Assembly: GCA_902779575.1 (NCBI GenBank)
Contig: CACZBW010000008.1
Location: 60,399-124,398 of the forward strand
DNA: 64,000 bases
Origin: an uncultured Lachnospiraceae bacterium
Lineage (GTDB): Bacteria > Bacillota > Clostridia > Lachnospirales > Lachnospiraceae
Direction: 5' to 3'
Part shown: positions 44,132 through 53,298 of the stretch, one piece after another
Position numbering within the stretch: position 1 is the first letter of the stretch
Layout: the number at the start of each line of letters is the position of its first letter
Made by a program: the position numbers and the translations under genes
The notes under the pieces: generated by a model
Told to the model about the DNA's origin: nothing
Seen by the model: the letters and a program-made list of their open reading frames with translations, nothing else
Database searches by the model: none

Positions 44132-45416
44132 GTGCCGATATCTCCCTGCCGATCTGCACCTCTATGATGTTCAGATCTGTTTCGGCGATCACTGTATGAC
44201 GGCAGCCGGCCTGCATGGTTATGACGTCGCCCGCTTCCACGTTCTGCTCCATGCCGTCGACGATGGTCCGTCCTTTTCCGGAGATCACGGTCCACATCTC
44301 GTCTCTGTGCTGGTGGCTGTGGTAGCTCATGCGGTGCCCGGCAAGAACCGTAATCTTGACGGTTTCATAACTGTCGCCGATATCCAGGACACGGTACTCG
44401 CCCCAGGACTTTTCCGCGTAGCGGACCTGCTCGTCCAGGCGCTCCACATATTTTTTCAGATAACCCGACTGTTCCTTGTCCGATACCAGGATACCGTCCG
44501 GACTGGCCGCGACGACCACATCCTTCAGTCCCATCCCGATTACGGGGATATCCAGCTCATTGATTACGTGGACATTCTCGCAGTCGTCCGCCAGGATCAC
44601 GCTGCCCACCGTATTCTCCGTCATGGACTCGGTCAGTGTGTTCCAGGTCCCCAGGTCCTTCCACTCTCCGGCAAAGCGCATGACCGCGATGCTCTCTTCT
44701 TTTTCCACAACCGCATAATCAAAGCTGATCTTGTTCAGATCCTCATAACGGTTGAACAGGTCCTGATAATCCGAAAAATCAATCAGTTCATGCGCCTTCC
44801 GCATGACATAGCCCAGTTTGTAGGCAAATACGCCTCCGTTCCAGAGGGCTCCCTGGGCGATGTATTCCCGGGCAGTCTCCGTATCCGGCTTTTCCCGGAA
44901 TGTCGAGACGGGGCTCACCGGATCCGTATTCTCCGGAATGATATAGCCGTATTTCTCACTGGGATAGGTCGGCTCGATGCCCATCAGGCACAGATTGGCT
45001 CTCCCCTCCGCCGCCAGGTCTCCCAGCTGCTTCAGGGCGTCGAAATAATCATCCTGCACGTAAGGATCGACCGGACACACAACCACCGGCTCCTCCTCGC
45101 TCACGCCCATCACGTCCTGCAGATATGCGGTTGCCAGGGCGATCGCCGGGAAAGTATCTCTCCTGCAGGGCTCGACCGAGATGCCGATCTCCTCCCCCAG
45201 CTGGTTCAAAAGGTCCGAGACCTGGGTTCTGGAAGTGGCCACGGTCACCTTCGCGTCTTTGTCAATGCGCCGGATCTGGCGGTAAACGCGCTGGACCATG
45301 GACTCGTAGTCTCCGTCCGGCTTCCTGAAAATCTTTATAAACTGCTTCGAGCGGATGTCATTGGACAGCGGCCAGAGCCGTTTTCCGGATCCGCCGGAGA
45401 GAAGAACAATATTCAT
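44100..45416 (-). CDS. manC: Mannose-1-phosphate guanylyltransferase/mannose-6-phosphate isomerase (type II)
   Basis: A 438-residue protein. The N-terminal guanylyltransferase domain (about 1-260) starts IVLLSGGSGKRLWPLSND, with the pyrophosphorylase signature. A linker domain follows and the C-terminus (about 325-438) is a cupin with SWGEYRVLDIGDSYETVKI and MSYHSHQHRDEMWTVISG, as in the AlgA/ManC isomerase domain. It makes GDP-mannose from mannose-1-P and GTP. AGGAG precedes ATG 45416. It is slightly shorter than the usual 470 residues. It lies between rmd-like and manA genes in a GDP-sugar operon. Confidence 0.93.
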   Translation of the reverse strand: MNIVLLSGGSGKRLWPLSNDIRSKQFIKIFRKPDGDYESMVQRVYRQIRRIDKDAKVTVATSRTQVSDLLNQLGEEIGISVEPCRRDTFPAIALATAYLQDVMGVSEEEPVVVCPVDPYVQDDYFDALKQLGDLAAEGRANLCLMGIEPTYPSEKYGYIIPENTDPVSPVSTFREKPDTETAREYIAQGALWNGGVFAYKLGYVMRKAHELIDFSDYQDLFNRYEDLNKISFDYAVVEKEESIAVMRFAGEWKDLGTWNTLTESMTENTVGSVILADDCENVHVINELDIPVIGMGLKDVVVAASPDGILVSDKEQSGYLKKYVERLDEQVRYAEKSWGEYRVLDIGDSYETVKITVLAGHRMSYHSHQHRDEMWTVISGKGRTIVDGMEQNVEAGDVITMQAGCRHTVIAETDLNIIEVQIGREISAHDKQKYELER

Positions 45417-45441
45417 ACTTCCGTCTCCTGTCTGTAACTGT

Positions 45442-46410
45442 TCACGATTCTGCGCACGACAGGCAGCCTGCCGCGGGCTGCATCTCCTGTCTCGAATATT
45501 CCTCAAACATTTCCTTCACGGTATCAAAAATCGTATATTCCGGCTCCCAGCCCAGCCTCTCGGTAATCAGCGAGTGATCGCAGATGATGACGGGATTGTC
45601 CGAGGGCCGCATGAGCGCCGGATCCTGCTCGGCCGTGATCGGCTGCTTTGAAAGAGAAATGATGTAGGCCAGAAGGTCCGCGAGTTTTACGCCCTGTCCG
45701 TTCCCTATATTATAGACCGTTTCGCAGTCCTCACTCTCCAGCACCATCCGGTAAGCGCGCACGACATCCTTCACGCAGCCGAAATCCCGGATCACTTCCG
45801 TATTGCCGACCTTCATGACGCCCGGTTTCCCGCTCTCGGAAATACGGGCGGCCTGCCTGCACCAGCTCGGGATCACAAAGCCTTCCGACTGCCCGATCCC
45901 CGTATGGTTGAAGGAGCGCACATGGTGCACCTTCATCCCGTAGCGGCTGCGGTAAATCTCCGAAAACTGCTCCAGAGCAAGCTTTGAAATCCCGTAGGGA
46001 TTGCCCGCGTTCAGCTTCGCGTCCTCGCGGATCGGTCCGTCCGCCACGGCGTACTCTTCACTGGAGCCCACAAACAGAATGCCGGCCTGCGGCACGGATG
46101 CCCTGGCCGCCTCCAGAATATTCAGCCCGCCGCAGACGTTGACCTCCATGGTCTTCCCCGGCATTTTCCAGGACTGGCCGACGCTGCTGATGGCCGCCAG
46201 ATTGACGATCAGATCCGGCTGAAACAGATCCACTGTCCGCCGGACCGCTTCCATATCCAGAAGATCGCAGCATTCAAAAGCGTCGCATTCCCGCGCGCTT
46301 TCCGTCTTCACCACGTCGCTTCCGGCAACCCTGTAACCATGCTCTTTCAGCTCCCGGGTGAGGTAGCGCCCCACAAAGCCGCCGGCGCCGAATATAAGGG
46401 CTGTCTTCAT
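45442..46410 (-). CDS. rmd: GDP-4-dehydro-6-deoxy-D-mannose reductase-like SDR
   Basis: A 322-residue extended SDR with the Rossmann motif ALIFGAGGFVGRYLTREL at 4-21, LAAISSVGQSWKMPGKT near 75 and the catalytic YGISK near 145. The SSVGxSW pattern and length fit Rmd, the reductase that makes GDP-D-rhamnose from GDP-4-keto-6-deoxy-D-mannose, better than the GDP-L-fucose synthase WcaG. GGAGG lies 7-8 nt before ATG 46410. It follows gmd, which makes its substrate. The product (D-rhamnose versus another 6-deoxyhexose) should be tested. Confidence 0.83.
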   Translation of the reverse strand: MKTALIFGAGGFVGRYLTRELKEHGYRVAGSDVVKTESARECDAFECCDLLDMEAVRRTVDLFQPDLIVNLAAISSVGQSWKMPGKTMEVNVCGGLNILEAARASVPQAGILFVGSSEEYAVADGPIREDAKLNAGNPYGISKLALEQFSEIYRSRYGMKVHHVRSFNHTGIGQSEGFVIPSWCRQAARISESGKPGVMKVGNTEVIRDFGCVKDVVRAYRMVLESEDCETVYNIGNGQGVKLADLLAYIISLSKQPITAEQDPALMRPSDNPVIICDHSLITERLGWEPEYTIFDTVKEMFEEYSRQEMQPAAGCLSCAES

Positions 46411-46474
46411 ATAATAGCCTCCCTGTTCAAAACTTCGCCGCGCGGATTTCCGTATAAATCCGGACAAAGCTTTC

Positions 46475-47515
46475 TCAGCGGTTCTTCGCTTCCTTCCTGG
46501 CAAGCTCCAGGTCATGCTGCGCCATGATGGCGACCAGCTCCTCGTAGCTCGTGCTGAGCGGATTCCATCCGAGCTTTTCCTTTGCTTTCGCCGGATTGCC
46601 CCACAGGTTCACGACGTCCGTCGGACGGAACCAGGCTTTATTGACACAGACCAGCATCTTTCCGGTCTTTTTGTCATAGCCCTTCTCATCCATGCCGCTG
46701 CCCTTCCACTCCAGCTCGATTCCGTCATTGCGGAAGGCAAGGGTCGTAAACTCACGTACAGTATGCTGCACGCCGGTGGCGATGACATAATCGTCCGGCT
46801 CGTCCTGCTGCAGGATCAGCCACATGCATTCCACATAATCCTTCGCGTAGCCCCAGTCCCTGAGAGAATCCAGGTTGCCCAGTTCCAGATGGTCCTGCAG
46901 ACCGCAGGCGATTCTTCCGGCCGCCAGCGTAATCTTCCTGGTGACGAAATTGTCTCCGCGGCGCTCGGATTCATGATTGAAGAGAATCCCGTTGCAGGCA
47001 AACATGCCGTATGCTTCCCTGTATTCCTTGATCATCCAGTAGCCGTACTGCTTGGCCACCGCATAGGGACTGTAGGGGTGGAAGGGCGTGTTCTCGTCCT
47101 GCGGGCACTCCTCCACCTTGCCGTACAGTTCGGAAGTGGAAGCCTGGTAAATCCTGGTCTTCTTCTCAAGCCCGAGGATATGGACCGCTTCCAGAATTCT
47201 CAAAACGCCGAGGGCGTCAACATCGCCGGTATATTCCGGTGCGTCAAAACTGATCTGGACATGGCTCTGCGCCGCCAGGTTATAGATCTCATCCGGCTGC
47301 GTCTCGCGGATGATGCGGATGATGCTGGAAGAATCCGAAAGGTCTCCTTCATGGAGGGTAATGGCTTTCTGCTCCAGCAGGTGGTTGATCCGCTCCGTGG
47401 TTGAAACGGAGGACCTGCGGATCATACCGTGCACCTCATATCCCTTGCTCAGCAGAAGCTCCGCAAGATAGGAGCCGTCCTGGCCTGTAATACCGGTAAT
47501 GAACGCTGTTTTCAT
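46475..47515 (-). CDS. gmd: GDP-mannose 4,6-dehydratase
   Basis: A 346-residue SDR. The N-terminus [20 protein letters not shown] and the following [17 protein letters not shown] are diagnostic of Gmd; [11 protein letters not shown] has the catalytic Tyr and Lys and [17 protein letters not shown] follows the family pattern. It converts GDP-mannose to GDP-4-keto-6-deoxymannose. It is the first gene after a sigma-A-like promoter at 47644-47672 and a leader of about 120 nt, and is followed by rmd, manC and manA: a complete GDP-D-rhamnose-type operon head. Confidence 0.96.
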   Translation of the reverse strand: MKTAFITGITGQDGSYLAELLLSKGYEVHGMIRRSSVSTTERINHLLEQKAITLHEGDLSDSSSIIRIIRETQPDEIYNLAAQSHVQISFDAPEYTGDVDALGVLRILEAVHILGLEKKTRIYQASTSELYGKVEECPQDENTPFHPYSPYAVAKQYGYWMIKEYREAYGMFACNGILFNHESERRGDNFVTRKITLAAGRIACGLQDHLELGNLDSLRDWGYAKDYVECMWLILQQDEPDDYVIATGVQHTVREFTTLAFRNDGIELEWKGSGMDEKGYDKKTGKMLVCVNKAWFRPTDVVNLWGNPAKAKEKLGWNPLSTSYEELVAIMAQHDLELARKEAKNR

Positions 47516-47643
47516 AATCGTTTATCTCCTCTGAAACGTATGGTGAATCATATCGATAAGCCCGCTGAAAGTATGACTACGGATGGCTCCGGACTTCGCG
47601 CACGCTCAGTGTGAGGGCAGATTTCCGGAACTGTAATCAGTCT

Positions 47644-47672
47644 ATCATAACACATAGAACGCCGGCGCTCAA
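47644..47672 (-). promoter_or_regulatory. Sigma-A-like promoter for the gmd operon
   Basis: On the minus strand TTGAGC (47672-47667) and TATGAT (47649-47644) are separated by 17 nt. It is placed 2 nt downstream of the T-run of the preceding terminator. Transcription would begin near 47637, leaving a leader of about 120 nt that can form a TCCGGA...TCCGGA stem; such long leaders are where processive antiterminators such as LoaP/NusG paralogues act, but none is seen here. Confidence 0.75.
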
Positions 47673-47674
47673 TC

Positions 47675-47705
47675 AAAAAGCGTCCGGCAGGCCGCGGGAG
47701 CTTTT
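47675..47705 (-). terminator. Intrinsic terminator after the GT2-GT4 gene
   Basis: On the minus strand AAAAGC-TCC pairs with GGA-c-GCTTTT around an 11-nt GC-rich loop, and ends in a five-T run. It begins at the stop codon of the fusion glycosyltransferase and touches the gmd promoter. Confidence 0.65.
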
Positions 47706-49537
47706 CAGCCGATCTCCTTCAGCCGCTCAAGAATCTTCCGGGCACTGTTGTCCCAGGTCCAGTTTGTCCTTGCGTCAGCGGCGGCAATCAGGCCCAGTTC
47801 CCTGGCTTCCTGCTTGTGGTCATAGACGTAGCGCATGCGCTCCATCAGATGCTCCTCGCTGGGCTGCGCCCACTGGAAGCCTTCATAGTAGGGGCATTTG
47901 GCCTCCGCATTGATGAGTTTTTCCACATCCACCGGATATCCGTTCTTCTCATTGAAGAAATCCGTCTGCGAGCTCCAGTTTGTCGCGATAACAGGCAGGC
48001 CGCAGGCCATGGCTTCCAGAATCGGCATGCCCCAGCCCTCTCCCCTGGTCGGCAGGACGAAGCAGTCCGCGGACCGGTAAAGAGTCGGCATGTCATAAGC
48101 CGCAAATTTGGTATTGTAAAGGAAAAGGATGTCCGGACCGTCAGCCGGAAGCTGGAGCTTCCGGATCTCCTCGTCGATATTAATGCTGCCGTCATTGTTA
48201 AAGACCTTGCAGATCAGGCAGACGTCACGGTTTTTGCGGAAGGTGTTGCTGAATGCACGGATCAGGATATCCGCCGCCTTGCGCTCTCCCCACTCGAAAA
48301 CAGAGAGGAAGGTGAACTTTGTATGATGCTTGTAGGAATGGATCTGCGGACTGTAATAGTTGGGATCCACCCCGAGCGGAATCACATGGACCGGCACTTT
48401 CACGCCGCTGTCCCGGAAGGTCTTCTCATTGAAGCTGGACGGCACCCACACCTCATCCATGAGATTGCACTGCCGGACCCATTCCGCGGGAATCCCGGTT
48501 GTCTCCAGCATGGTAAAGCCGATCTTGTAGCGGCCGTCATTTTTGTAAAGGACGTCGCCCTGGCCGTAAGCCACCTGCGGGCAGTTCGTCTCAAACGGCC
48601 TTCTGCGGATCAGGATCATCAGCCTGCTGTCGCAGTCGTCCGTCTCCTCCACCGGGAAAGGCGTCCCTTCGCCGTAGATATATTTATAGCGGATATCCAC
48701 GCCCTGCTCGTCCAGCGCCGACATCATATTCTTGGCGGAAACCGCGTAGCCCGACGGGAAATTCATGATGGAATGCCAGACCATGGTCCGGTTGTAGCGG
48801 CTCTCCAGTTCTTTCCCCCACAGCTCTTTGAACTTGTTCTGGGAGACCAGGAACATGTCGGAGAAATCAACCTTGTTGATGCTGGTCGAGACATTCTGGT
48901 AATGCACCAGCGTCACCTTTCCGCAGTTGATCACCTTAAAGCCTGCCTCGCGCGCGCGGAAGCAGTAGTCCGTATCCTCGAAATAGGAGAAAAACGCCGT
49001 GTTCAGGCCGCCGATCCGGTCGACCACCGCCCTTTTGATATAAACCGCGGCGAAAACAACTCCCTGGACCTCGCGGTTGTCCGGATACTGGCCGATATCC
49101 TTCTGGCCGCCTCCGATCTGCTGTCCCCAGTAATCGTCAGGATAGATCACCGTTCCGCCGTGCAGGAACTCTCCCTTTTCATTGATCAGCCTGCAGCCGA
49201 CGACGCCGTTCTTCTCATCTTCGTACGCGCAGTCCTGCATCTGTCTGATCCAGTCCTTCTGGTTGACGATGATATCATTGTTCATCAGGATAATATCATC
49301 GTCCTTAATCTGCTCAATTGCCACATTATTGCCGCGCACAAAACCCAGATTTTCCCCGTTCCGGATCACCCGGATCCAGTCGATGGTATCCAGGTATTCC
49401 AGCGTGCCGTCCGTGCTCCCGTTGTCCACCACATAGACCGTCGCTTCCGGCGTCAGCGTGTCCTTCAGAGAGGTCAGGCACTGCCTGGTATAGCTCAGGC
49501 CGTTCCAGGTAAGGATAATGATCGATACATTTTTCAT
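47705..49537 (-). CDS. Two-domain glycosyltransferase (GT2 + GT4)
   Basis: A 610-residue protein with two catalytic domains. Residues 1-220 are GT2: VSIIILTWNGLSYTRQCLTS, VVDNGSTDGTLEYL, LMNNDI, and YFEDTDYCFRARE. Residues about 330-610 are a GT-B/GT4 domain: TFLSVFEWGERKAADILIRAF and LPTRGEGWGMPILEAMACGLPV. Two active sites in one chain suggest it adds two different sugars or alternates linkages, as in bifunctional chain-extending enzymes of rhamnan and mannan synthesis. AGAGGAG lies before the ATG. It follows the methyltransferase gene by 43 nt and is closed by a terminator. Sugar donors are unknown; GDP-rhamnose is available. Confidence 0.9.
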   Translation of the reverse strand: MKNVSIIILTWNGLSYTRQCLTSLKDTLTPEATVYVVDNGSTDGTLEYLDTIDWIRVIRNGENLGFVRGNNVAIEQIKDDDIILMNNDIIVNQKDWIRQMQDCAYEDEKNGVVGCRLINEKGEFLHGGTVIYPDDYWGQQIGGGQKDIGQYPDNREVQGVVFAAVYIKRAVVDRIGGLNTAFFSYFEDTDYCFRAREAGFKVINCGKVTLVHYQNVSTSINKVDFSDMFLVSQNKFKELWGKELESRYNRTMVWHSIMNFPSGYAVSAKNMMSALDEQGVDIRYKYIYGEGTPFPVEETDDCDSRLMILIRRRPFETNCPQVAYGQGDVLYKNDGRYKIGFTMLETTGIPAEWVRQCNLMDEVWVPSSFNEKTFRDSGVKVPVHVIPLGVDPNYYSPQIHSYKHHTKFTFLSVFEWGERKAADILIRAFSNTFRKNRDVCLICKVFNNDGSINIDEEIRKLQLPADGPDILFLYNTKFAAYDMPTLYRSADCFVLPTRGEGWGMPILEAMACGLPVIATNWSSQTDFFNEKNGYPVDVEKLINAEAKCPYYEGFQWAQPSEEHLMERMRYVYDHKQEARELGLIAAADARTNWTWDNSARKILERLKEIG

Positions 49538-49580
49538 AACAACTCCTCTGCCGCTTAGAATCAGAAATCCCTGTCGGACC

Positions 49581-50621
49581 TTATTTCGTGCACACCATAT
49601 AGTAATCCCGCGGCCCGTACAGCTTCCGGTTCAGCTGCTCGGCGAGCTGCCTCGTCCCGCGGTCCATATCCTTTGTGACCTGGATCTGCTGTTCCTTCTC
49701 AAAGCCGTTGATAAAGCCTGTCTCGTCGACCGTGAAACCGGCCTGCTCCAGCAGAAACTGAAGCGCCTCCGGATCGACCGGCCTTACATTGAAGGGATTC
49801 TTATAGAATCCTTCCGAGAAAATCGCCAGAGACTGCGGATTCGCGGTCTCGATGATAAGGCGTCCGCCTCTCTCCAGCCTGCGGTAGGAATAAAAGAGAA
49901 GCCTGTACAGGTCGTCCTGGCTCATCGTTTCGATCAGATGCGAGGCAAATACGCCTCCGAGGCTGTTGTCATGGAACTCCTTCAGGAAAACGACGCAGTC
50001 CTTTCTCTTCACGTCATAGCCCTTCTGTGTGCAGCATTTGACCATCGACGTGCTCAGGTCCACGCCCTGCGCGCCGATGCCGGCCCTGCTCAGAAGTCCG
50101 AGGAATTCCCCTCTTCCGCATCCGAGGTCCACCACGTTCCTGCTGCTCTTCCGCTCTTTGAAGAAATCAACATATTTCTCCAGCTGCGCCGTATCCTTCT
50201 TTGTCTGTGGATGGAACTTCTCCTCGAACTTCAGATACCAGGCGCCCGGAAAGCTCTGGTGAGGCTCAATCGAATGATCGTGCAGGAAATTCAGGTAGGA
50301 AACCACACTGGAATTGAAATCCACCTGCTGATGTACCAGGTCGCCGACAAACCAGCTGGTTACCTTCTTCACGCCCTTGCGGTAAGCCTTTTTCACAGAG
50401 GCAAGCTTCCCCCCGGCTTCTTCCAGGCCGCGGTAAGCTTCCAGCGCCCAGAAACGGTTGAGTTCCTTGAGCCTCAGCCGGTTCTCCCGCTCAAAGTCCA
50501 TGCTGGACGCGACGGAAGATTCACGGAAATACTCCCTGTCGTCCATATTATAAAAGTCATTCACATGGTCCATAGCCTCTTCCACATAGTCCACAGACGC
50601 ATCCGTCAGAAAATATACCAT
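49581..50621 (-). CDS. SAM-dependent methyltransferase, class I
   Basis: A 346-residue protein. After a helical N-terminus (about 1-145), the methyltransferase domain shows NVVDLGCGRGEFLGLLSRAGIGA (SAM-binding, about 160-182), ASHLIETMSQ and GGRLIIETANPQSL. The family includes enzymes that methylate the end of a growing glycan and stop chain growth in ABC-transporter systems; with a Wzt-type glycan-binding ATPase in the locus that role is attractive but not proven. ATG at 50621 is chosen because GAGG lies 8 nt upstream; the longer frame from 50735 reads into the spacer. Confidence 0.85.
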   Translation of the reverse strand: MVYFLTDASVDYVEEAMDHVNDFYNMDDREYFRESSVASSMDFERENRLRLKELNRFWALEAYRGLEEAGGKLASVKKAYRKGVKKVTSWFVGDLVHQQVDFNSSVVSYLNFLHDHSIEPHQSFPGAWYLKFEEKFHPQTKKDTAQLEKYVDFFKERKSSRNVVDLGCGRGEFLGLLSRAGIGAQGVDLSTSMVKCCTQKGYDVKRKDCVVFLKEFHDNSLGGVFASHLIETMSQDDLYRLLFYSYRRLERGGRLIIETANPQSLAIFSEGFYKNPFNVRPVDPEALQFLLEQAGFTVDETGFINGFEKEQQIQVTKDMDRGTRQLAEQLNRKLYGPRDYYMVCTK

Positions 50622-50868
50622 CTTCCTGTCCTCATAAATAAAATATACTGAGCGGCCCCTGCTGGCAAAGGCCGAAGTTCCGTCCAAGACATCTCCGTTC
50701 CGCTTCTGCCGGCCGGCTGCCTGCAGACAGGGCACGGCGCCGCAATTTCACGGCGGAATCTTCCGTAAATGCCCGCAGGCCCTGAATTTACGCCCTATCT
50801 TAACACAGCACTGCCAAAAAGAAAAGCCGCTTCCCCAAACCGGCACCGTCCATCCTATATTTCAGGAT
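50622..50868. other. Spacer upstream of the methyltransferase gene
   Basis: No protein gene is evident. A 7-bp inverted repeat, CGTAAAT (50764-50770) and ATTTACG (50786-50792), encloses 15 nt with an inner GCC/GGC pairing, and an AT-rich TTAAG/TAAGAT stretch lies near 50801-50812. The promoter for the methyltransferase and fusion glycosyltransferase must lie here or upstream; no clear -10/-35 pair was found. Confidence 0.4.
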
Positions 50869-51036
50869 TTAACCGACACTGCCGGATCGGAGCATGAGGA
50901 GCACATAGATCAGGTCCCCCCTGGGTATAAAAAGAAGACTGGCCAGAAAGAGAAGGATATTCACCCGTCTCTTTCCAGCCAGACCGATGATCCGGCTGCC
51001 CACACAGTGTCTGTTTTCACAAGCTCTTTTACTCAA
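50869..51036 (-). CDS. Possible small membrane protein, 55 residues
   Basis: An open frame starting at a TTG that overlaps the stop region of the Gfo/Idh gene. It encodes a basic, cysteine-containing N-terminus (SKRACENRHC) and one hydrophobic hairpin-like stretch (VNILLFLASLLFIPRG then DLIYVLLML). Codon choice resembles real genes (many CTC, CTG, ATC, GCC). There is no convincing ribosome binding site, though coupling to the upstream stop is possible. It may be chance. Confidence 0.33.
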   Translation of the reverse strand: MSKRACENRHCVGSRIIGLAGKRRVNILLFLASLLFIPRGDLIYVLLMLRSGSVG

Positions 51037-52042
51037 AGGGATAGCGCAGTCCCCACCGGGCGCGCAGCTGATCGCAGAGTGTCAGCACATTTCCGGTCTT
51101 CTCCCAGGTCATGACCGGGGACTGGGTCAGTCCCGAACGGATGCAGTCATTCACGTGGCGGATCTCATACTGGTAGCCCTCATCCTCGATCCCTTCGATT
51201 TTCTGGGATACGGGCGCCTCAATCCACTCATCCCGCGTATCTGTCACAAGGTGCATCTTCTGAGGTTTCCAGAAAACCGGAATCTCGATGGAACCCTCTG
51301 TCCCAAACAGCCACGCGGTATCCGGCATCGTCGTGCGCACGGCGCTGGTCATAACCGCAAGGGCGCCGTTCTCATACCTGGCGATAAAACTGTTCTGCTC
51401 GTCAACCTTCAGATGCAGGCTGTCCGTATCCATGGACGCCATGCCGGTGATCGCGTCCGGTTGTCTCCCGAAGACCATATCGGCAAAATGCAGGTCATAG
51501 ACGCCCACGTCCAGAAGCGCTCCGCCTGCCCGCGCCGGGTCAAAGAGCCTCGGCGCCGCCTCCGGCGTGCTCCGGAAGGAGAAGGAGGACTGCATCAGGC
51601 GCAGATCCCCGATCGCGCCTTCCTTCAGGACTTCCTCCAGTTTGCCCGCAAGGGGGAAGAATCTCGTCCAGACCGCCTCCATCAGAAACTTTCCGTTCTT
51701 CTTCGCGCAGGCAGCCATCTCTTCAAAATCTGCCGCCGTTACGGCAGCCGGCTTCTCAACTAGTACATTCTTCCCGGCTTCGAGAGCCCGGATGGTCAGA
51801 TCTTTATGGGCTGTGTGGGGAACGGGAACATACACCGCGTCGATGTCATCCCTGCCGAGCAGTTCCCCGTAGGACATCACCTCAGGTATGCCGTATTTCT
51901 CCGCCATGTGCCGGGCGGACTCCGCAGTTCTGGACGCGACCGCGGCAATTTCCATATCTTCCACCTGCATCGCGCCTTTGATCCAGCGGTCGATGATTAC
52001 GCCTGCGCCCAGCAGGCCCCACCTGATTTTTTCTTTCCCCAC
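51029..52042 (-). CDS. Gfo/Idh/MocA family oxidoreductase
   Basis: A 337-residue NAD(P)-dependent oxidoreductase with RWGLLGAGVIIDRWIKGAM at the N-terminus, VPVPHTAHKDL and the catalytic LVEKPAAVT near residue 97, then GGALLDVGVYDLHFAD near 178, as in trans-1,2-dihydrobenzene-1,2-diol- and glucose-fructose oxidoreductase-like members. The start is GTG at 52042 with a perfect AAGGAGG 7 nt upstream. It stands apart from the polysaccharide operon and its substrate is unknown. Confidence 0.86.
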   Translation of the reverse strand: MGKEKIRWGLLGAGVIIDRWIKGAMQVEDMEIAAVASRTAESARHMAEKYGIPEVMSYGELLGRDDIDAVYVPVPHTAHKDLTIRALEAGKNVLVEKPAAVTAADFEEMAACAKKNGKFLMEAVWTRFFPLAGKLEEVLKEGAIGDLRLMQSSFSFRSTPEAAPRLFDPARAGGALLDVGVYDLHFADMVFGRQPDAITGMASMDTDSLHLKVDEQNSFIARYENGALAVMTSAVRTTMPDTAWLFGTEGSIEIPVFWKPQKMHLVTDTRDEWIEAPVSQKIEGIEDEGYQYEIRHVNDCIRSGLTQSPVMTWEKTGNVLTLCDQLRARWGLRYPFE

Positions 52043-52100
52043 CTGCAGCCTCCTTTCCGGATCAATGTTCCGATCCGTCCTGTTCTTCTTTTCTGTACCT

Positions 52101-52123
52101 TAAAAGCCGGATATCCCGGGCTT
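52101..52123 (-). terminator. Probable terminator after the SpoIIE-type phosphatase gene
   Basis: On the minus strand AAGCC(C)GG pairs with CCGGCTT around a short ATATC-type loop and runs into TTTTAA. The stem begins at the stop codon of the phosphatase. The T-run is short. Confidence 0.5.
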
Positions 52124-53298
52124 CAATAGTAACTGATCTGAACCTGTTTGCCCATTTTTCTCAGGTACTCCGACAGCTCCTCCACAATTTTCATCTTGAT
52201 ATGGAAGCTGATCGGGAGATTCGGATTCTGATGCGCCGGATTGACCGCCCTGCCGACGAAGAAACGGATATCCGTCGCTTCCTCAAAGAGCAGCTGGCAG
52301 ATGCGCGAAGCCCCGTCATGCCCGAAATTCCAGGCTTCATAGTTTTCATTTTCCTTCAGATAGTCCTGCGCGTAAGCCAGAACCTTTCCCATGGTGACAA
52401 CCCCTTCCGTCACCAGGTCTGCCCCTTCCAGCTTCGACATGGGCGGGACGCTGCTGTCCTGCACGGGACTGTAATCCATCTGCAGGGGTTTGTGCAGATA
52501 CTCCGCCGCGATGGAAGCCGTAGTTCCCCCGCAGATGATATGCTTGCCCTGCCTTGAGAAAAACAGGGCCGCCATTCTCATGCTGTCGTCAGGATTCACC
52601 GGCGGCCCGAACATAACGTTCATCGGCACCCTGCGGCGCATCTTCACCACGCAGGCGGTCGCGTCGTCCCCCGGTTCCCCGCCGTAGAGCTTGTCGCACT
52701 GCTCCACGAGCATGGTGGACAAAACCTTCGCCGTGTACCCGGTCATGGACATTTCCGCCATAAACTGCGCGATGTCGCTGACTTCCCAGCTGTAATTATA
52801 GGACCTGCCGGTACCCGCATGCGGACACCCGTCGCTCATGACCACAAACAGGTCATTCTCCGACAGCCGGACGACAGACCTTAAGATCGTTTTCCCGTCA
52901 ACATGCATCTCAATCTTCGGGTACGAAGTGACTTTATCATTGTGTATGTAAATAACCGGCGGGTTATCGTACTGAATCACTTCCGCCGTCTGATTGCGGT
53001 CGATGCGGATGATGGTAAAGGTCGAGTAAGCCACCCCGTGCTCGGAACGGACCGGAAGCGTGTCCACAATTGTTTTCACGCACTCCTCCAGAGACCGTCC
53101 CGCGGCCATCATGGTGGATATGATCTTTGAAGTAAGGGTGGACAGAATGCTGGCTTTCACGCCGCTCCCCAGCCCGTCCGCAAGGACAATCACGGTAGAA
53201 CCGTCCTCCTGCTCCACGATCTCCACATGGTCGCCGCAGAGCTGTTCTCCGACGTGATTGATGCTTTTATATCCGATATCCGTATACAGATCATTCAT
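52123..53298 (-). CDS. SpoIIE/PP2C-type serine phosphatase
   Basis: A 391-residue protein with a PP2C-like SpoIIE domain in the first 220 residues: VLADGLGSGVKASIL (metal-binding Asp), FVVMSDGCPHAG and GDDATACVVKM (the conserved GDD). The C-terminal part (about 220-391) is specific to this subgroup and unnamed. Its ATG lies inside the end of the sensor gene (8-nt overlap), so the two are translated together. In Clostridia this phosphatase is known as the partner of a hydrogenase-like PAS protein; it probably dephosphorylates an anti-sigma-type or other serine-phosphorylated target in response to the sensor. The target is not in the window. Confidence 0.88.
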   Translation of the reverse strand: MNDLYTDIGYKSINHVGEQLCGDHVEIVEQEDGSTVIVLADGLGSGVKASILSTLTSKIISTMMAAGRSLEECVKTIVDTLPVRSEHGVAYSTFTIIRIDRNQTAEVIQYDNPPVIYIHNDKVTSYPKIEMHVDGKTILRSVVRLSENDLFVVMSDGCPHAGTGRSYNYSWEVSDIAQFMAEMSMTGYTAKVLSTMLVEQCDKLYGGEPGDDATACVVKMRRRVPMNVMFGPPVNPDDSMRMAALFFSRQGKHIICGGTTASIAAEYLHKPLQMDYSPVQDSSVPPMSKLEGADLVTEGVVTMGKVLAYAQDYLKENENYEAWNFGHDGASRICQLLFEEATDIRFFVGRAVNPAHQNPNLPISFHIKMKIVEELSEYLRKMGKQVQISYY

